A DNA stretch of 64,000 bases from Tilletiaria anomala UBC 951 (Eukaryota > Basidiomycota > Exobasidiomycetes > Georgefischeriales > Tilletiariaceae), in the NCBI RefSeq assembly GCF_000711695.1, contig NW_013546924.1:1-64000 (forward strand), in the 5' to 3' direction. Under the pieces are notes generated by a model. It saw nothing but the letters and a program-made list of their open reading frames with translations, did no database searches and was not told the DNA's origin. The position numbers and the translations under genes were made by a program. Positions 1 to 10,864 of the stretch are shown in pieces. Position 1 is the first letter of the stretch, and every line of letters begins with the position of its first letter.

Positions 1-95
1 CTTGTCTGTTTTCTCCCTCTCTGAAAGCACACTTCCACCATCATGGCAAGGACGATGATTCCACAAGTGTACCCGTCTCTTGCGACATGCAATGC
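1..95 (+). repeat. Left arm of 95-bp terminal inverted repeat
   Basis: These 95 bases are the exact reverse complement of 1846-1940; I compared them base by base and found no mismatch. Homology begins at the first base of the window, so the arm may extend further left. The match stops sharply after position 95. See the element entry for interpretation. Confidence 0.95.
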
Positions 96-1845
96 CAACC
101 GTCAGGGTCCAGGTCAAGGACCACACTGAAACAACGGTCGCTTTTCCTTCCAGGCCACACGGTTGCTCTAGAATTGCACTTGCTCAATCACGGTGAAAGG
201 AGGCGTCTGGTGCATCGGATTGCAATAATTCCCGTTTTATCATTGAATCCAATCTCTAAAGAGTCCAATGGCCCCGCCGAAAGTCAGGTGCAGTGGCATC
301 AAAGCAACGTGCGTCCTTGCCCAAAAAAGTGTAGCTTCCACCGTCCAAACAGAGTCGGCGAAGGGCGCAAAAGTGACCATGGCGACAAGGGGAATGTAAT
401 CCAAGGGATCTCAATGTGATTGTGGTCAGAAAGCCTTTAGAGCCGTCGCTACTGTCGTGGCTTTCGAAAAATCGTGCCCCCAAATTGATCATGTTTTACC
501 AAACCGCGCTCCATGGTCGTGCATGGTCATGAGCGCTCGTATGCCGATGGAGCATCCAGGATGATGATGCAAGAAACGGCCTCGTTCGACTCAGTTGGTT
601 CAAGCTCTCACCATCTCAGCCCCAGACCTTGCGCCCATGTGATCGCCTCAGTTCATCTTGCAGGAACCAACCTGTGCCCACCGGCAAAAGCAGTCTTGCA
701 TCACATGCTGATGTTCATGCAGTCCGGTTGTCTTGAGAAGGGAATGAGAGAAGAAGCTGCGTTTTACTCGTGCTAAACCGCGCACCTACAAGCTACTTGC
801 ATTATACTATCGCATTTGCATGCAACTGGTTTCGTCCACGGTTTTCTTGAGAGCTTCAACTTGGTTCTACCGTGGTCCCAACCTGCCTCCGAAGCCTCAA
901 GCCGCCCGCTGCGACTACAGGCTACATGATGTGTGCATGCGGTGTATGCGAGAATGGGAGATAGCACTGTAGTGGACGAAAAGCGATAAAAACCTTAACG
1001 GAGCGGAAGTTGGGCGAGGGAGATGATGGTGTCGACACCGCATCCGACGCGTCAAGCATGATGATTTCGCTTCGCTGTTACGGGTACTGTCTTCGGCATC
1101 TCCATGTACCGCCAGAACATTCGATTCTATGCACCGCCTCCGTCAAGAGTTATGGTGTTTTTTCATCCGTGGGCCGGATTTTCGTGAGGCTGTGGCTTTT
1201 TCCATCTCATCACACTCACTCTCGCGTCGCCAGCATTGGGATTGTGTTCGAGATGCCCGAAACCTTCCGCTCTGTTCGCCACACATTCGTCCTTCCCATG
1301 CTTCAACGCTGTGCAGGAGGAAAATTGTGGGTTTAGGAGCCGCAAAGGAAGCAGACATTGTGCAGCTTCTCCTTTGCATTGGCAAAATCTGCCTCGTCTT
1401 CGGCCTGGCGCCGTCTTGATGCTTTCTGCTCTACCTCTGTGCGGCCGCTGTTCACAATATCCCTACGCGCGACCGTATGCTTGGATCTGGTTGAACAATG
1501 ATTGGACAGACTTGACAAGTGAGCATTATGGGGTATTCATCTGGTTAAAGATTCTCCAGAAATGGAAGCACCTGGCTTTGAGGCAGCTGCGACAGTTGAG
1601 CAATGAGTACTGCCTAGGGCTCGTTCGACGCCGTGTCAACTTCTGCAACGAGGTTTTTACGGACAGTAGGACCGTCCAGTTCTTCAAGAGAGGGAACTCG
1701 CCGCATTTGGTGAATCAATTACGGTCTCGAAATAGGCTTCGCCTGTCGATAGAACCGCAGCTGCATTTGTTGTAGGCACGGGTTAATCTGCAGTTACCCA
1801 ACCTCAAAAATTCTTGTTGGAAGACAACAGAGATTCTGGGAAGCA

Positions 1846-1940
1846 GCATTGCATGTCGCAAGAGACGGGTACACTTGTGGAATCATCGTCCTTGCCATGA
1901 TGGTGGAAGTGTGCTTTCAGAGAGGGAGAAAACAGACAAG
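1846..1940 (-). repeat. Right arm of 95-bp terminal inverted repeat
   Basis: This is the perfect inverted copy of 1-95. It ends at the last base that can be compared, because the other arm is cut by the window start. The flank from 1941 begins gtgagccaca. A target-site duplication cannot be tested without sequence to the left of the window. Confidence 0.95.
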
Positions 1941-4464
1941 GTGAGCCACAATAGTCCGTCCATGAGGAGAAAAGACATTAGATAGATGAGGCACAATTTC
2001 CTGTTTCAACTCAAGGATGCACCTGAATTCAAATGGACGCAACGGTAAACGTTGATTAGTAAAGCCCGCAGGCCCATGCCAGGGCGTCAGTGGGGATCCA
2101 CGTCCCAAAGAAGCGTTAATGCCGAGCCTTAGAACCATGTTAAACGCTGGAGCTTGGTCGGCGTGCAGCTTGACGATCAATGAATAGGACGACTAGTCAA
2201 TAATACTCGCATCGGTGCCAGATTGTCCGAGAAAGATATTTCCAAGCCGTCCAAATTGCATGCGTACAGGAAACGGGCTGTTGTAGAGTGCAATGGCTAC
2301 ATAGGCGATGTGCATTTAGTACAACAAAAAGGCTGGGAAGGTGGGAAGCGAAGAAGTTGCAAGTGAAGCCAAACGTACAGACGTTCCTGGGCAACGGTTA
2401 ACAGCTCGGGCGGAACGGGGCTGAAGCCTGTTCCAAAGTGCCGTCAGATCAGAGAGAGAAGCACAAGGCAACAGGTGTGGAAAGCAATAGCCGTGGAACT
2501 TTGACAGATTGTGTGTGACCTGTTGTGACTGTCGTCATAGGCTGGGGCGGGTAGGAAGGAGCTGGGAAAGGTCAAAAGACTGATCGGCGGAGTTGACATT
2601 TGGAATTCTTTGACGGTGTGAGACGGCTGCGGGACTGTTGCGGAACTGCTGCGGGCTCGCCACCGGAGCCGCGCTCCAGCGCTCTCCCAGACAGGTCCCA
2701 ATTTGTCAACGCGCTTTATAGGGTGGGATGTACCACGGCAGACGGCAGTGGGAGCCTGATTGTTCGCTGTTTGTGGAATGCCAGCGCCTTGAGGTCAGCG
2801 GTCAGTAAGTCGCACCAGGTCACGGCTACACAGATTGGGCTCTGAAAACGCGTATGAGACTGTCAGTGGTGCGTTGCAAAGGAGAGATGACGGAAGTGGC
2901 CCGCAGGCATCTGTAGTTGAATGTCTCAGAATCTCCTATCTGGGTGACCTCTAAGGCCCATGGACAGTGGACTCGGGTCATGAAGACAAGAGAAGTGTCT
3001 AGCCACTGGATATCTGACCAAAAGGACATTGATCAATGCGAAGTTACGCAACAGTCCTTAAGTCAAGCCACCGATTCGAGCCAAAATGCCCAATCAAGCA
3101 TACTATCACCTTGCCGAACGTTCGCAAGTACAGGATTGGGCCGATGGGAATCATACTCCTCTCTCATCAGCACAGCTGTCATAAGTCACGGTCAGGGACA
3201 CGAGTTGTGGGAGTCGCCCAGGAGGGCATTTTACCTTAAATCAATTCTTTTCTGTGGACTGGTTACTTCACTGGCTGGAGCCGTGGCCACGATCCGCGTG
3301 GGTGCCGGAAGGCGGGCGTCAGGCTACGTCTCGCGTCACCGCTGTGCATCAGGACTCGGGAAGGCAGACATCAACGCATTACGCTGGCGCAGCTTCAAAC
3401 CAGGTTCAACACCTCTTTTGCTAAACCTCGCTACTCTCAACCATGGCGCATCATGCTTTTGGCAGGGATGGGCGATGGACGATGGAATACGAAAGCATGA
3501 AAGCTCGGATGGCTTGAGGTGGGTTGATATCATGATGAGCCCCCGTTGAGCCCATGAATGCACTCCGCGGGCAGGATGGTTACGATGGAAGCAGCGAGGT
3601 ACAAGAACGCCAGCAAAGCTTACATACGTACATTTGTGAATGGAGTTCTGTGTACGTATGTACGGACCTAAGGCAAAAAGTGCAAGGCTTCACTGTTCAG
3701 GACTAGGGCGCTAGACTGCTGAAACGCTCCAGGCTCTCGCCTCGCGCATTCTCGCCCCATGGCCCGATGGCTCTGGCCTGTGTCATCTTGAGCTTGTCAT
3801 CCGACTTTCTGGCAGCGCTCATAAATGCGCCAGTTTATTCCTTATCGGCGCATTTTACGATTCACGCTTGTCAGGCTTTCATTGGTTTAGCTCCTTACAT
3901 TCAGGTCAAAATTGGCCATTCCTACTCGAATGTGTGTCGTCATAATATGCAAAGAGAAAGCCTCTACCTGCAGTTCTGACCTTGACGTTTTCAAGGCTTC
4001 ACCGCCTCACCGTTGTTTCGAATTGGGTACCTTCGGTCGGACAGGTCTTGCAACTTGCCATGGTGGAAGCAAGCGATTTGCGGTCAGCATGGAGAATTGG
4101 AAACATTCTGCTGCACCTGCGCAAGGGCGCGGTCCATCATGCTGATTGCTGCCCAATGTCCACTGGCCATCCTCGCTTCCGTGTTCATCCTCCACACGTA
4201 TCACATTCATTGTCGAGATATTTTACTTGGGAGGATGAGATCCTGCAATGGTTCGAGACAAGCACATTGCCTGTAGCAGGGTGCACTGGTCGGGCACCAA
4301 CCTGCGCCAGCTCGCCGAGAGTGCCAGGTGCATCAAAACGTTCATATGGTGGTGACCGTGCCCTCAGTCCTGCCACCTGCCAACCCCCCGCCCGGCCCTA
4401 AACCCCCAACCGCAAGGCACTCCGATGGCCAGCCCACACACCACGTACATCCGGCGAGACCAGG
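1941..4464. other. Intergenic, no gene seen
   Basis: This stretch lies between the TIR element and the 3' end of Apc4. Six-frame ORFs here (largest 2917-3549, +) have random-looking composition, with no domain or intron pattern. A perfect 11-bp inverted repeat (3623-3633 and 3652-3662, core tacgta) could form a small stem-loop around an 18-nt loop. Nothing else is supportable. Confidence 0.6.
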
Positions 4465-7400
4465 CTACAGCGCATATACAGACAGCCGGTACTCTTGCTC
4501 GATGCCGCTGACGAACCCGAGCGACTGACGCGTGCGCGAAACAGCCATCTCGCGCACGGGCCGTGCCTCTCTTGGCAGCTTTTGCACCTCTGGTTGCAGC
4601 AGCAGCGTGGTCGTCTTGATCCCATCCCCATGAGCAGTTGCTGCCGTTACAATCGCTGCTGCGTGCAAAGAAAGTGCATCCGGCAGATGCGCGACGCGGC
4701 GCCAGTCCATGTCCTTGCGGGCGATTGTGCCGAGCATGTCGACCGACCGGCCCGAGAAGGACGTGTTCTCATCCGCTTCGCTATGCAGCAGCAGCAGCAG
4801 CAGATCTTCCTCCTCATCCATCACGAAGACTTCGCGCACACGCATCTTCTGCCCGTCCTGCGTCTGGGCGAGTACTTTGAACGTGGTGTATTCCAACTTG
4901 TCGTCCTTGCCACATAGCACCTTGTGCTTCTGATCAGTTGATGTGGAAAGCGGCACGCCGAGCATGGTGATGATATGTCCGTCTTGGTCTTCAGCACCAG
5001 AGTCGTCCGGTCGATGGATGAGGATGCGGTGCGTGTCAGAACCCGCGCGATTCGACCGCCATCCGTGCACCGAGGCCGAACCCTCGTCATAGGCGGACGG
5101 CAGAGCTGTGGCCTTGGATGCCAGAGCAGCTACTTGCGGTTGACCTTTGATTTTCAGCGTGGGTACCTCTGCTCGCCAACGTGTCGCAAGATGCGTATCG
5201 TCGACCGAGCTGCTGATCCGCCTCTCTAGCGTGTCAGCAACTTGCGCTGCAGCAGCAGATGCCAGCGCCCACGCCGTCCCTCTGAACGCGGGTGCGGGCG
5301 AACATTTGGGTTCGCCCAAAGCCCCCGAGAAGAGGTGCTGCGAAGGGGTAAAGCCTTCGCACTGACCTGACAAAGGAACGACGAGCGCAGGGTTGAACAC
5401 TGAAGCGTCTGACAAACGCTGTTCTGTCCTGCGCAATATCTCCTCGAGTCCGGTCGGCTGTGCGGCTGGCGTGGCAACAACCTGCTTGGCCCTCAGCTCC
5501 TCAACCACGTTGCACGCGTTGCGCGTACCGAGCAGGGCATCGAGATGCGGATTGATGAACCCTCGTTGTACGTATTCAATCGCGGCGAGGGTGTCGTGGA
5601 TGATGGGGTGGAACTGCCCATCGTCGCGCCGAGGATTCTCGTGCTTGTCTCGCTCTAGTGGGAGGCACAATGGTCCTTTCAGCTCCCATTCTCATGCCCT
5701 TCGCCACGTAGGAAAGAGTTGCAAGACTCACCCTGCTTCCACCACTTGTAAAACTCTCCAGCAGCCAGCAGATCCTTCTCCGCTTCGACTTCGATGACCA
5801 GGCTGGCACGCAATAACTCTTGAACGAGTGCCTCAGTTTCGGACGCCAATGGAAACGCCGCCCCGTCTCGCTCTGCTGGAAGCAGCCCGTGCGCGCGCAG
5901 CGACTCGAGGATGATGAGGATTCGCTCGCACGCAGGGCCGATGACGGTAGCGGCTGCGCGACGCAGAAAACGCAAGGATGTGTATGTAGTGTCTTCCATC
6001 ATGTGCAGAGCCTGGAAGAAGTTGGCCGCAACGTATCAGGAACGGGAAACAGGCGCCGCGGCGTACGGTTCATGCGTACTTGCACTCACGCTTTCATTGA
6101 TCATGCTCATGATCATTACCTCAATCCCGTCGCCGAGCCTGCCACCTGCGATAGCAGTGATGCACTCTAGCTGAAAGTCACAGCGATACTTTTCCCCAAC
6201 TTCCTGTGCATGCTTGAGCCACTCGTCTGCAACCTGGCCAATGTACGTCATGCGGAAGACTTGCCGCATGAGGTGCAACGTGTCCAGAAGGTAGGAGAGT
6301 AGATGGTGTAGTGTAGTAGAGAGAGCGAGAAGATGGAGGTGTGCTGGGGTGGAGCCGAGCATTTGGCTACTCGAGCGCAGATGGAGCTTGGCTGTCAGCA
6401 GCACCATCTCTTCCTTTCCATCCGAGAAGGGGCCGGATGCGAGCACAGAAAGTGAACTAAAGTCGCGAGAAATCGCCGTCGACAAGCTACGATGTTTCGT
6501 TTGCTCGTTTGGAATGGTGACTTCGCCTAAACGGGCAGTGCCCTGTGCTAGCAAGTGCAGCCGACCCCTGCCGTCCGAACACAACAGTACGTCCGCTAGC
6601 AGAGCATCTGTGTCACCCTCGCTTCCCTCTCCGACCGTTGCGAAAGGCCCCTCTTGACCAGTTGCGGACTCGACAATGCCCCACTGGACCGCGTCAATCG
6701 GCAGGACTGGCAGTCTCGCCAGCGCCAGAACAGCAGCTGCTCTCGACTTGTCTTCTTCATATTGCCACTGCTTCGCTGCGATGCTAGGTAAGACGCCTTG
6801 TTCGGCTTTTACCGCGCCACCCCTACCCATGGCCATCTGTCGGAAACGCAGCTGGTGAGGAAGGAGCTTTGGACCGTTGGCTTTGCCAGACTCGTTCATG
6901 CCTAGGCCGTAAGACGTCAGCTCTGCGAGCGGCGGCAGTGGTGTGAGGCTGCGAAGGATAGTTATTGGGTTTATAGAGAACGCATTCTGTTCGCTATGAT
7001 TCTATTGCGAAAGATGCGTCAGCTTTATTGATCACACCTTTGGAAGTGTTTCTCCCGACAAAAGCTCACCTCGTCGCCGGATAGATCGGCTTGTGAAGTG
7101 TTGTTGGCAACCCAACTCATCTCCGTGTGCTTTGGAAGCGGTGCGTTAGCCAAGTCCGCCCATTCTGAGAGCTTGATGCACTTGAGGAGTGCGCCAGTCT
7201 CGGTTGCTAGCAAGATGACGGCTGAGACGTAGAGTGCTTTACCTCCTGCGTCAGGGCTCTCACTCGTGCTGGCCGTCCGCTGCCATGTGCGCTTGAAGAG
7301 CAAGTTGATGGCCACTCTTCGTCCTGGCAGCGTAAGCAAAATGGGTGAGCGAAGCGATTGGACAGAAGCGAGAGGGGTTGACTGATCAGCTCACCATCTG

Positions 7401-7893
7401 GGCTCCAGGCGAGCCCGCGAATAGAGCAATCTTCATTTACATCGGCAGTTTGGAGACCATCGGTGGAAGCGAACATGTCGGGCCTGGGTAGATTGACCTC
7501 CCACACGATTGTGGTTTCCTCTCCTATGCGCCAAAGGGATGCCTTGATGGGCTGGCTTTTGATCAGACCTGTCCCCGCGGATCCTTGCCCTGTACCTCCT
7601 GCAGCCGCCTTCTGTTGCTGCTTGCGAGCCACCATCTCGCGGAGCCTTGCTGCAGCTGCGGACATGGGCGGCTGAGCCGCTCCCGTTGCCGCAGACGAGG
7701 CTGCAGAGCCTGCAAGAGGCGCCTCAGCCCTGAAGAGGAGGACGACGTCCATCTTGGGGTTCATGCATCCTGGCAGGAGGTGCGCTTCGGTTGGGACCTT
7801 GACAGAGCCAAGCAGCGTCAGCGGCGGCTCGATGGCGCTGCACGACCACGAGCCGCTGGCGAACGATGAGTCCATCGTGGCTGATGACTGCAC
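4465..7893 (-). CDS. APC4: Anaphase-promoting complex/cyclosome subunit 4 (Apc4)
   Basis: This is a scaffold subunit of the APC/C ubiquitin ligase, which drives the metaphase-anaphase transition in the nucleus. There are five exons: 7893-7395, 7323-7070, 7001-6090, 6011-5732 and 5654-4465. All introns are GT-AG and the frame is continuous, giving 1,044 aa. The N-terminal WD40 region carries the Apc4 hallmark NPKMDVVLL, then LWRIGEE and LAWSPDGRRVA across intron 1. The middle and C-terminal parts match the Apc4 helical long domain (FRMTYIGQVADEWL, GEFYKWWKQ). A (CAG)n tract on the + strand near 4783-4803 encodes a Leu run after an acidic patch. The start at 7893 is the first ATG of the open frame; ATG at 7875 is an alternative. 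It is divergent from PHS1 across 429 bp. Confidence 0.88.
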
Positions 7894-8322
7894 TCTGGAA
7901 GGACTGCTGCGCTGCTTCGCACTGTAGCATCGAGATACAACCAGTAAGTGTATGCGCTACCTTGGGTCGACCGTAGCATTGCGATCGGCAACAGCGTTGA
8001 TTAGCCTTGGAAGATCCCAAGTCGCGACAGTATCGTCCTTCAACCCGCTGGTAACCCCCCCATTCTCGCAAGTCATGACGCGCCTTGCGTATATATTTGT
8101 AATACTCATCTCGTGCGGGCGGGGCGGCTGAGCATCAGCGTGGCAGCCTGGCCCCGCGTGTGGCCGCAATCGAGAGTCGTGGCCTGTGCGGTACACGAGA
8201 GTTAACGAACCTCATTCGGCAACCTGCGAGTTGAATTCTTTCTCCACGTCTTCCTAGCGCTTTCATTCTTCCCGAGTTCCTACTCCAATAAGCTCTGCAG
8301 CGACAATAGCCAGCAAGTGCAT
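7894..8322. promoter_or_regulatory. Shared divergent promoter region APC4/PHS1
   Basis: A 429-bp gap lies between two divergent start codons and must hold both promoters and 5' UTRs. I saw no ORF worth calling and no motif I can name with confidence. Confidence 0.4.
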
Positions 8323-9355
8323 ATGGCCGTCAAGATGCCACCGAAAGGATCCTCCGCCTCGGGCGTCAAGTCCAAGCTCGCATCGGGCGAGACGAAGCCC
8401 AAGTCCCCTTCGGTCGCGATCCAGCTGTACCTGATCGCGTACAACCTGGTCTCATTCTTCCTCTGGACGGTCATTCTCGCCACGCTCGTCAAGCACCTGC
8501 TCCTCGGGCCGCAAAACTCGTCGTACATCCTGCACCGCATCTCCAGCTTTATGGAGGTGTTCCGCCCGCACCGCACGTACCTCATCCAAAAGTACTCGTC
8601 ACTCCCAGCTCCGCTGCGGAGCCTACTCGTCAAGGCGAGCACGACCCACTCACACATGGGCGGCCTGGTTGCGTTTGTGCAGACGCTCGCTGTGCTTGAG
8701 GTCGCACATGCTGCGCTCGGATGGGTGCGCAGCCCCGTCCCGACGACCGCGATCCAGGTCGCGTCCAGGCTCTGGTCCGTGTGGGCAGTCACTGAGCGCT
8801 TCGACGCCGCGGCGACGACGCCTTTCTACGCGAGCATGATCTTCGCGTGGAGCTTTACAGAGGTTGTCCGATATGCGTTCTATGCGAATCAGCTTATGGA
8901 CCACGTTCCGCGTCCGCTGCTCTGGGCCAGGTCAGTCGCCCGCTTTTTGCCCCTTTCACTCGTCCAGGCATCATGGCTGAAGCATCTTGCACTTGCATCG
9001 CAGGTACACCACCTTCTACCTTCTCTACCCTCTAGGTGCAGGGTCCGAGGCGGCTTGCATGTTTGCGACGCTGCCAAAATCTCTGCCCTGGAACGACAAG
9101 TTGGGCCAGTGGGGCTTCCGCGAATACATCTTTCTCTTCCTCTTCACAACCTGGTGGCCAGGTGAGGCAAGCGCCTCTGGCTGGGAGCTCAAGAAGCCTC
9201 TCGTACTGACGTAAATTATTTCCCCTCCCACCTGCCTTTCAAACGCAGGTCTCTACATTATGTACACACACATGATGAAGCAACGCCGAAGGGCGATTGG
9301 CAAAGGCTTCTGGGGCGATGGCAGCCCGATTGATGCAGTCAAGAAGTCCAAGTGA
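8323..9355 (+). CDS. PHS1: Very-long-chain (3R)-3-hydroxyacyl-CoA dehydratase (Phs1/HACD family)
   Basis: It catalyses the third step of very-long-chain fatty acid elongation in the ER, dehydrating 3-hydroxyacyl-CoA. The three exons are 8323-8930, 9004-9161 and 9249-9355, giving 290 aa. The signature RYTTFYLLYPLGAGSE spans intron 1; its Tyr and the Glu seven residues later match the catalytic pair (Y149 and E156 in yeast Phs1). Multiple hydrophobic segments are visible (LYLIAYNLVSFFLW, EYIFLFLFTTWW). The C-terminus is Lys/Arg-rich (MMKQRRR, VKKSK), which may act as an ER-retrieval tail (inference). ATG 8323 is the first ATG in frame; 8335 is possible. It converges with the Rdx gene, 211 bp between stops. 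Confidence 0.93.
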
Positions 9356-9566
9356 AACAGAGTGACAAGCGCTTCATGAGCTTATTCGACTGTTGAAGGT
9401 TGCGCGGAAGATGATGATTACAGGCATTCTGGGGCGTAAAGTTACGACTATGCTACAATTGTACCGAAAATGCAAGGCATATGAAGAAAGCAATGGCAAG
9501 TATAGGCCTGAGAACTGGACCAACCAACAACAGAATTTACATTATGCACGATGCTGCACATGGCTT

Positions 9567-10259
9567 CTATCCTTGCCGCTTGCCTTGTTTGTCTGAGTGT
9601 CCCAGGTCGTGACCAGGAGCAATCTTATCGCGAATGAGTTGTTTCTGCAACGAGGACAGGTGACAATAAGGGCTTAGCATGATCGATATTCACATATCGG
9701 AAAAGTGATCACAACGCACCAGTTCCTTCAGCTCTGGAAAGGCGCCTGCTGTCTTACGATCCCAGACCAGATCTGTCTGCATGCTTTGCTGCCGTTGCTG
9801 CGCCTGGTCGCTTTTCGGTTGGTGGAGCAACCACACCCTAAAGCGCCCAGCTGTCTCGTCGGCAGTGAGGGGGACGAGCATGATGCTTTTGATGCTCGCT
9901 CCTCCCGACACGTTAGAAGCCGGCTCCTTTGCTTTTGGTGGCGCAAACGTCAGAAACAGCTCCGTTTGGATCCATGTTGCCCGGTGCTGCCATCGACAGC
10001 GGTCGCAATACTGAACGAATCAAGCGCGACGGAGAGGGTGTTGCGTCTGGTCAGCGGCAGCGCACAAAGAAATATCAGGATAGCTCTCGCGACGCACTTC
10101 GATGACAATACTGGGTGTCGGAAATAAGCTGCCACCGGGCGTCACGGGGCATGTGAATGTACTTGGATCCGAAGCAACTTCTGCTGGCGCTTGGACCAGC
10201 GGCCCATCAGGGGCACATGTGTCGCAATTGGATGCCGTGGGCTGCTTTCCCTCGGGCAT
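9567..10259 (-). CDS. Rdx/SelW-like thioredoxin-fold protein with CxxC motif
   Basis: The Rdx family (SelW, SelT, SelH, Rdx12) are small thioredoxin-fold proteins with a redox CxxC or CxxU motif; their exact substrates are poorly known. The three exons are 10259-10098, 10010-9720 and 9644-9567, giving 176 aa. Joining exons 1 and 2 produces PSIVIEYCDRCRW, the conserved strand plus CxxC. Near the C-terminus, VWDRKTAGAFPELKEL followed by exon 3 KQLIRDKI matches the family motif. Both active-site positions are Cys, as expected in fungi, which lack selenoproteins apart from a few early lineages. About 50 residues of Ser/Pro-containing sequence precede the domain. ATG 10259 is the only in-frame start before an upstream stop. 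It is divergent from the sirtuin gene. Confidence 0.85.
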
Positions 10260-10864
10260 GTCACTGTTGATATTTGCTTCTGCACCGTCGAGCTGAATGT
10301 CAGCTCTCAAGCATATTCAATGCCTTGCGGGCTGCACCATGGAATTGCTATGCAAAGAAAGTTCTACTAATCACTGTGGTGTGCTGTGCTCGCTATCAGT
10401 GACGTAAGTCTCCTCGACATGGGTTGCGTTCACAAAGATTTTGATGGTGATCTTTCGAGCCGGAGGGTTGCGAGGCATCGGTGCAAGCCAGCCGAGCTGT
10501 TTTTGCAAGGCGACAGCTGGGTAGGGCACAGAGGTGAGAGGCAGCCGTGTTTTGATCACGCGCGATTTGTCTGCCAAGTACTTCTGCCTAGGCACTAGGC
10601 CTGTCTCGCTTGGTATATCAAGTCGCAAGGCGTCTCCGCCAGGCAGCGATCAAAAAGTAGAGTCTCGCTCGCCAGTATACGGTGCAGAGACGAGGCAGAG
10701 AGCGACAAGCACCAAATCTCTCGATGGATGATTGATTGATCCCGAATGTGCATCCATTCGTCCTCAATCAGCTCGCCATTTATCCTCCATCTCGCGCAAC
10801 TGCAACCAGTCTGTCACGCTCCAAAGGGGTGCCACATGTCGTGTTGTCCCTGCCCACCGTTGAG
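10260..10864. promoter_or_regulatory. Shared divergent promoter region Rdx/sirtuin
   Basis: This 605-bp gap lies between divergent start codons. A minus-strand open frame at 10371-10628 lacks a proper ATG except an internal one and matches nothing I recognise. It may be chance or an unassigned exon. Confidence 0.35.

Larger units (their letters stand above)
1..1940. mobile_element. Putative non-autonomous DNA transposon or foldback element (TIR-bounded, about 1.9 kb)
   Basis: Two identical 95-bp inverted repeats enclose about 1.75 kb. The interior has lower GC than the genes here. Its longest ORF (1236-1775, + strand, 179 codons) shows no recognisable transposase motif such as a DDE triad or zinc finger. 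Identical arms point to recent insertion or gene conversion. The arrangement fits a TIR transposon lacking its own transposase. A simple inverted duplication is the alternative. The element is probably truncated by the window edge, so its family and target-site duplication cannot be assigned. Confidence 0.55.

Noticed and set aside
1236-1775. 179-codon ORF inside the TIR element as a transposase
   Set aside because: No DDE residues, zinc finger or other transposase motif is visible, and composition looks random.
2917-3549. 210-codon plus-strand ORF in the left intergenic region
   Set aside because: Amino-acid composition is random-like, with no conserved motif and no intron pattern.
10371-10628. 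Minus-strand open frame of 85 codons between Rdx and sirtuin genes
   Set aside because: It has no ATG at its start, no clean splice to either neighbour, and no family I can name. Kept only as a remark.
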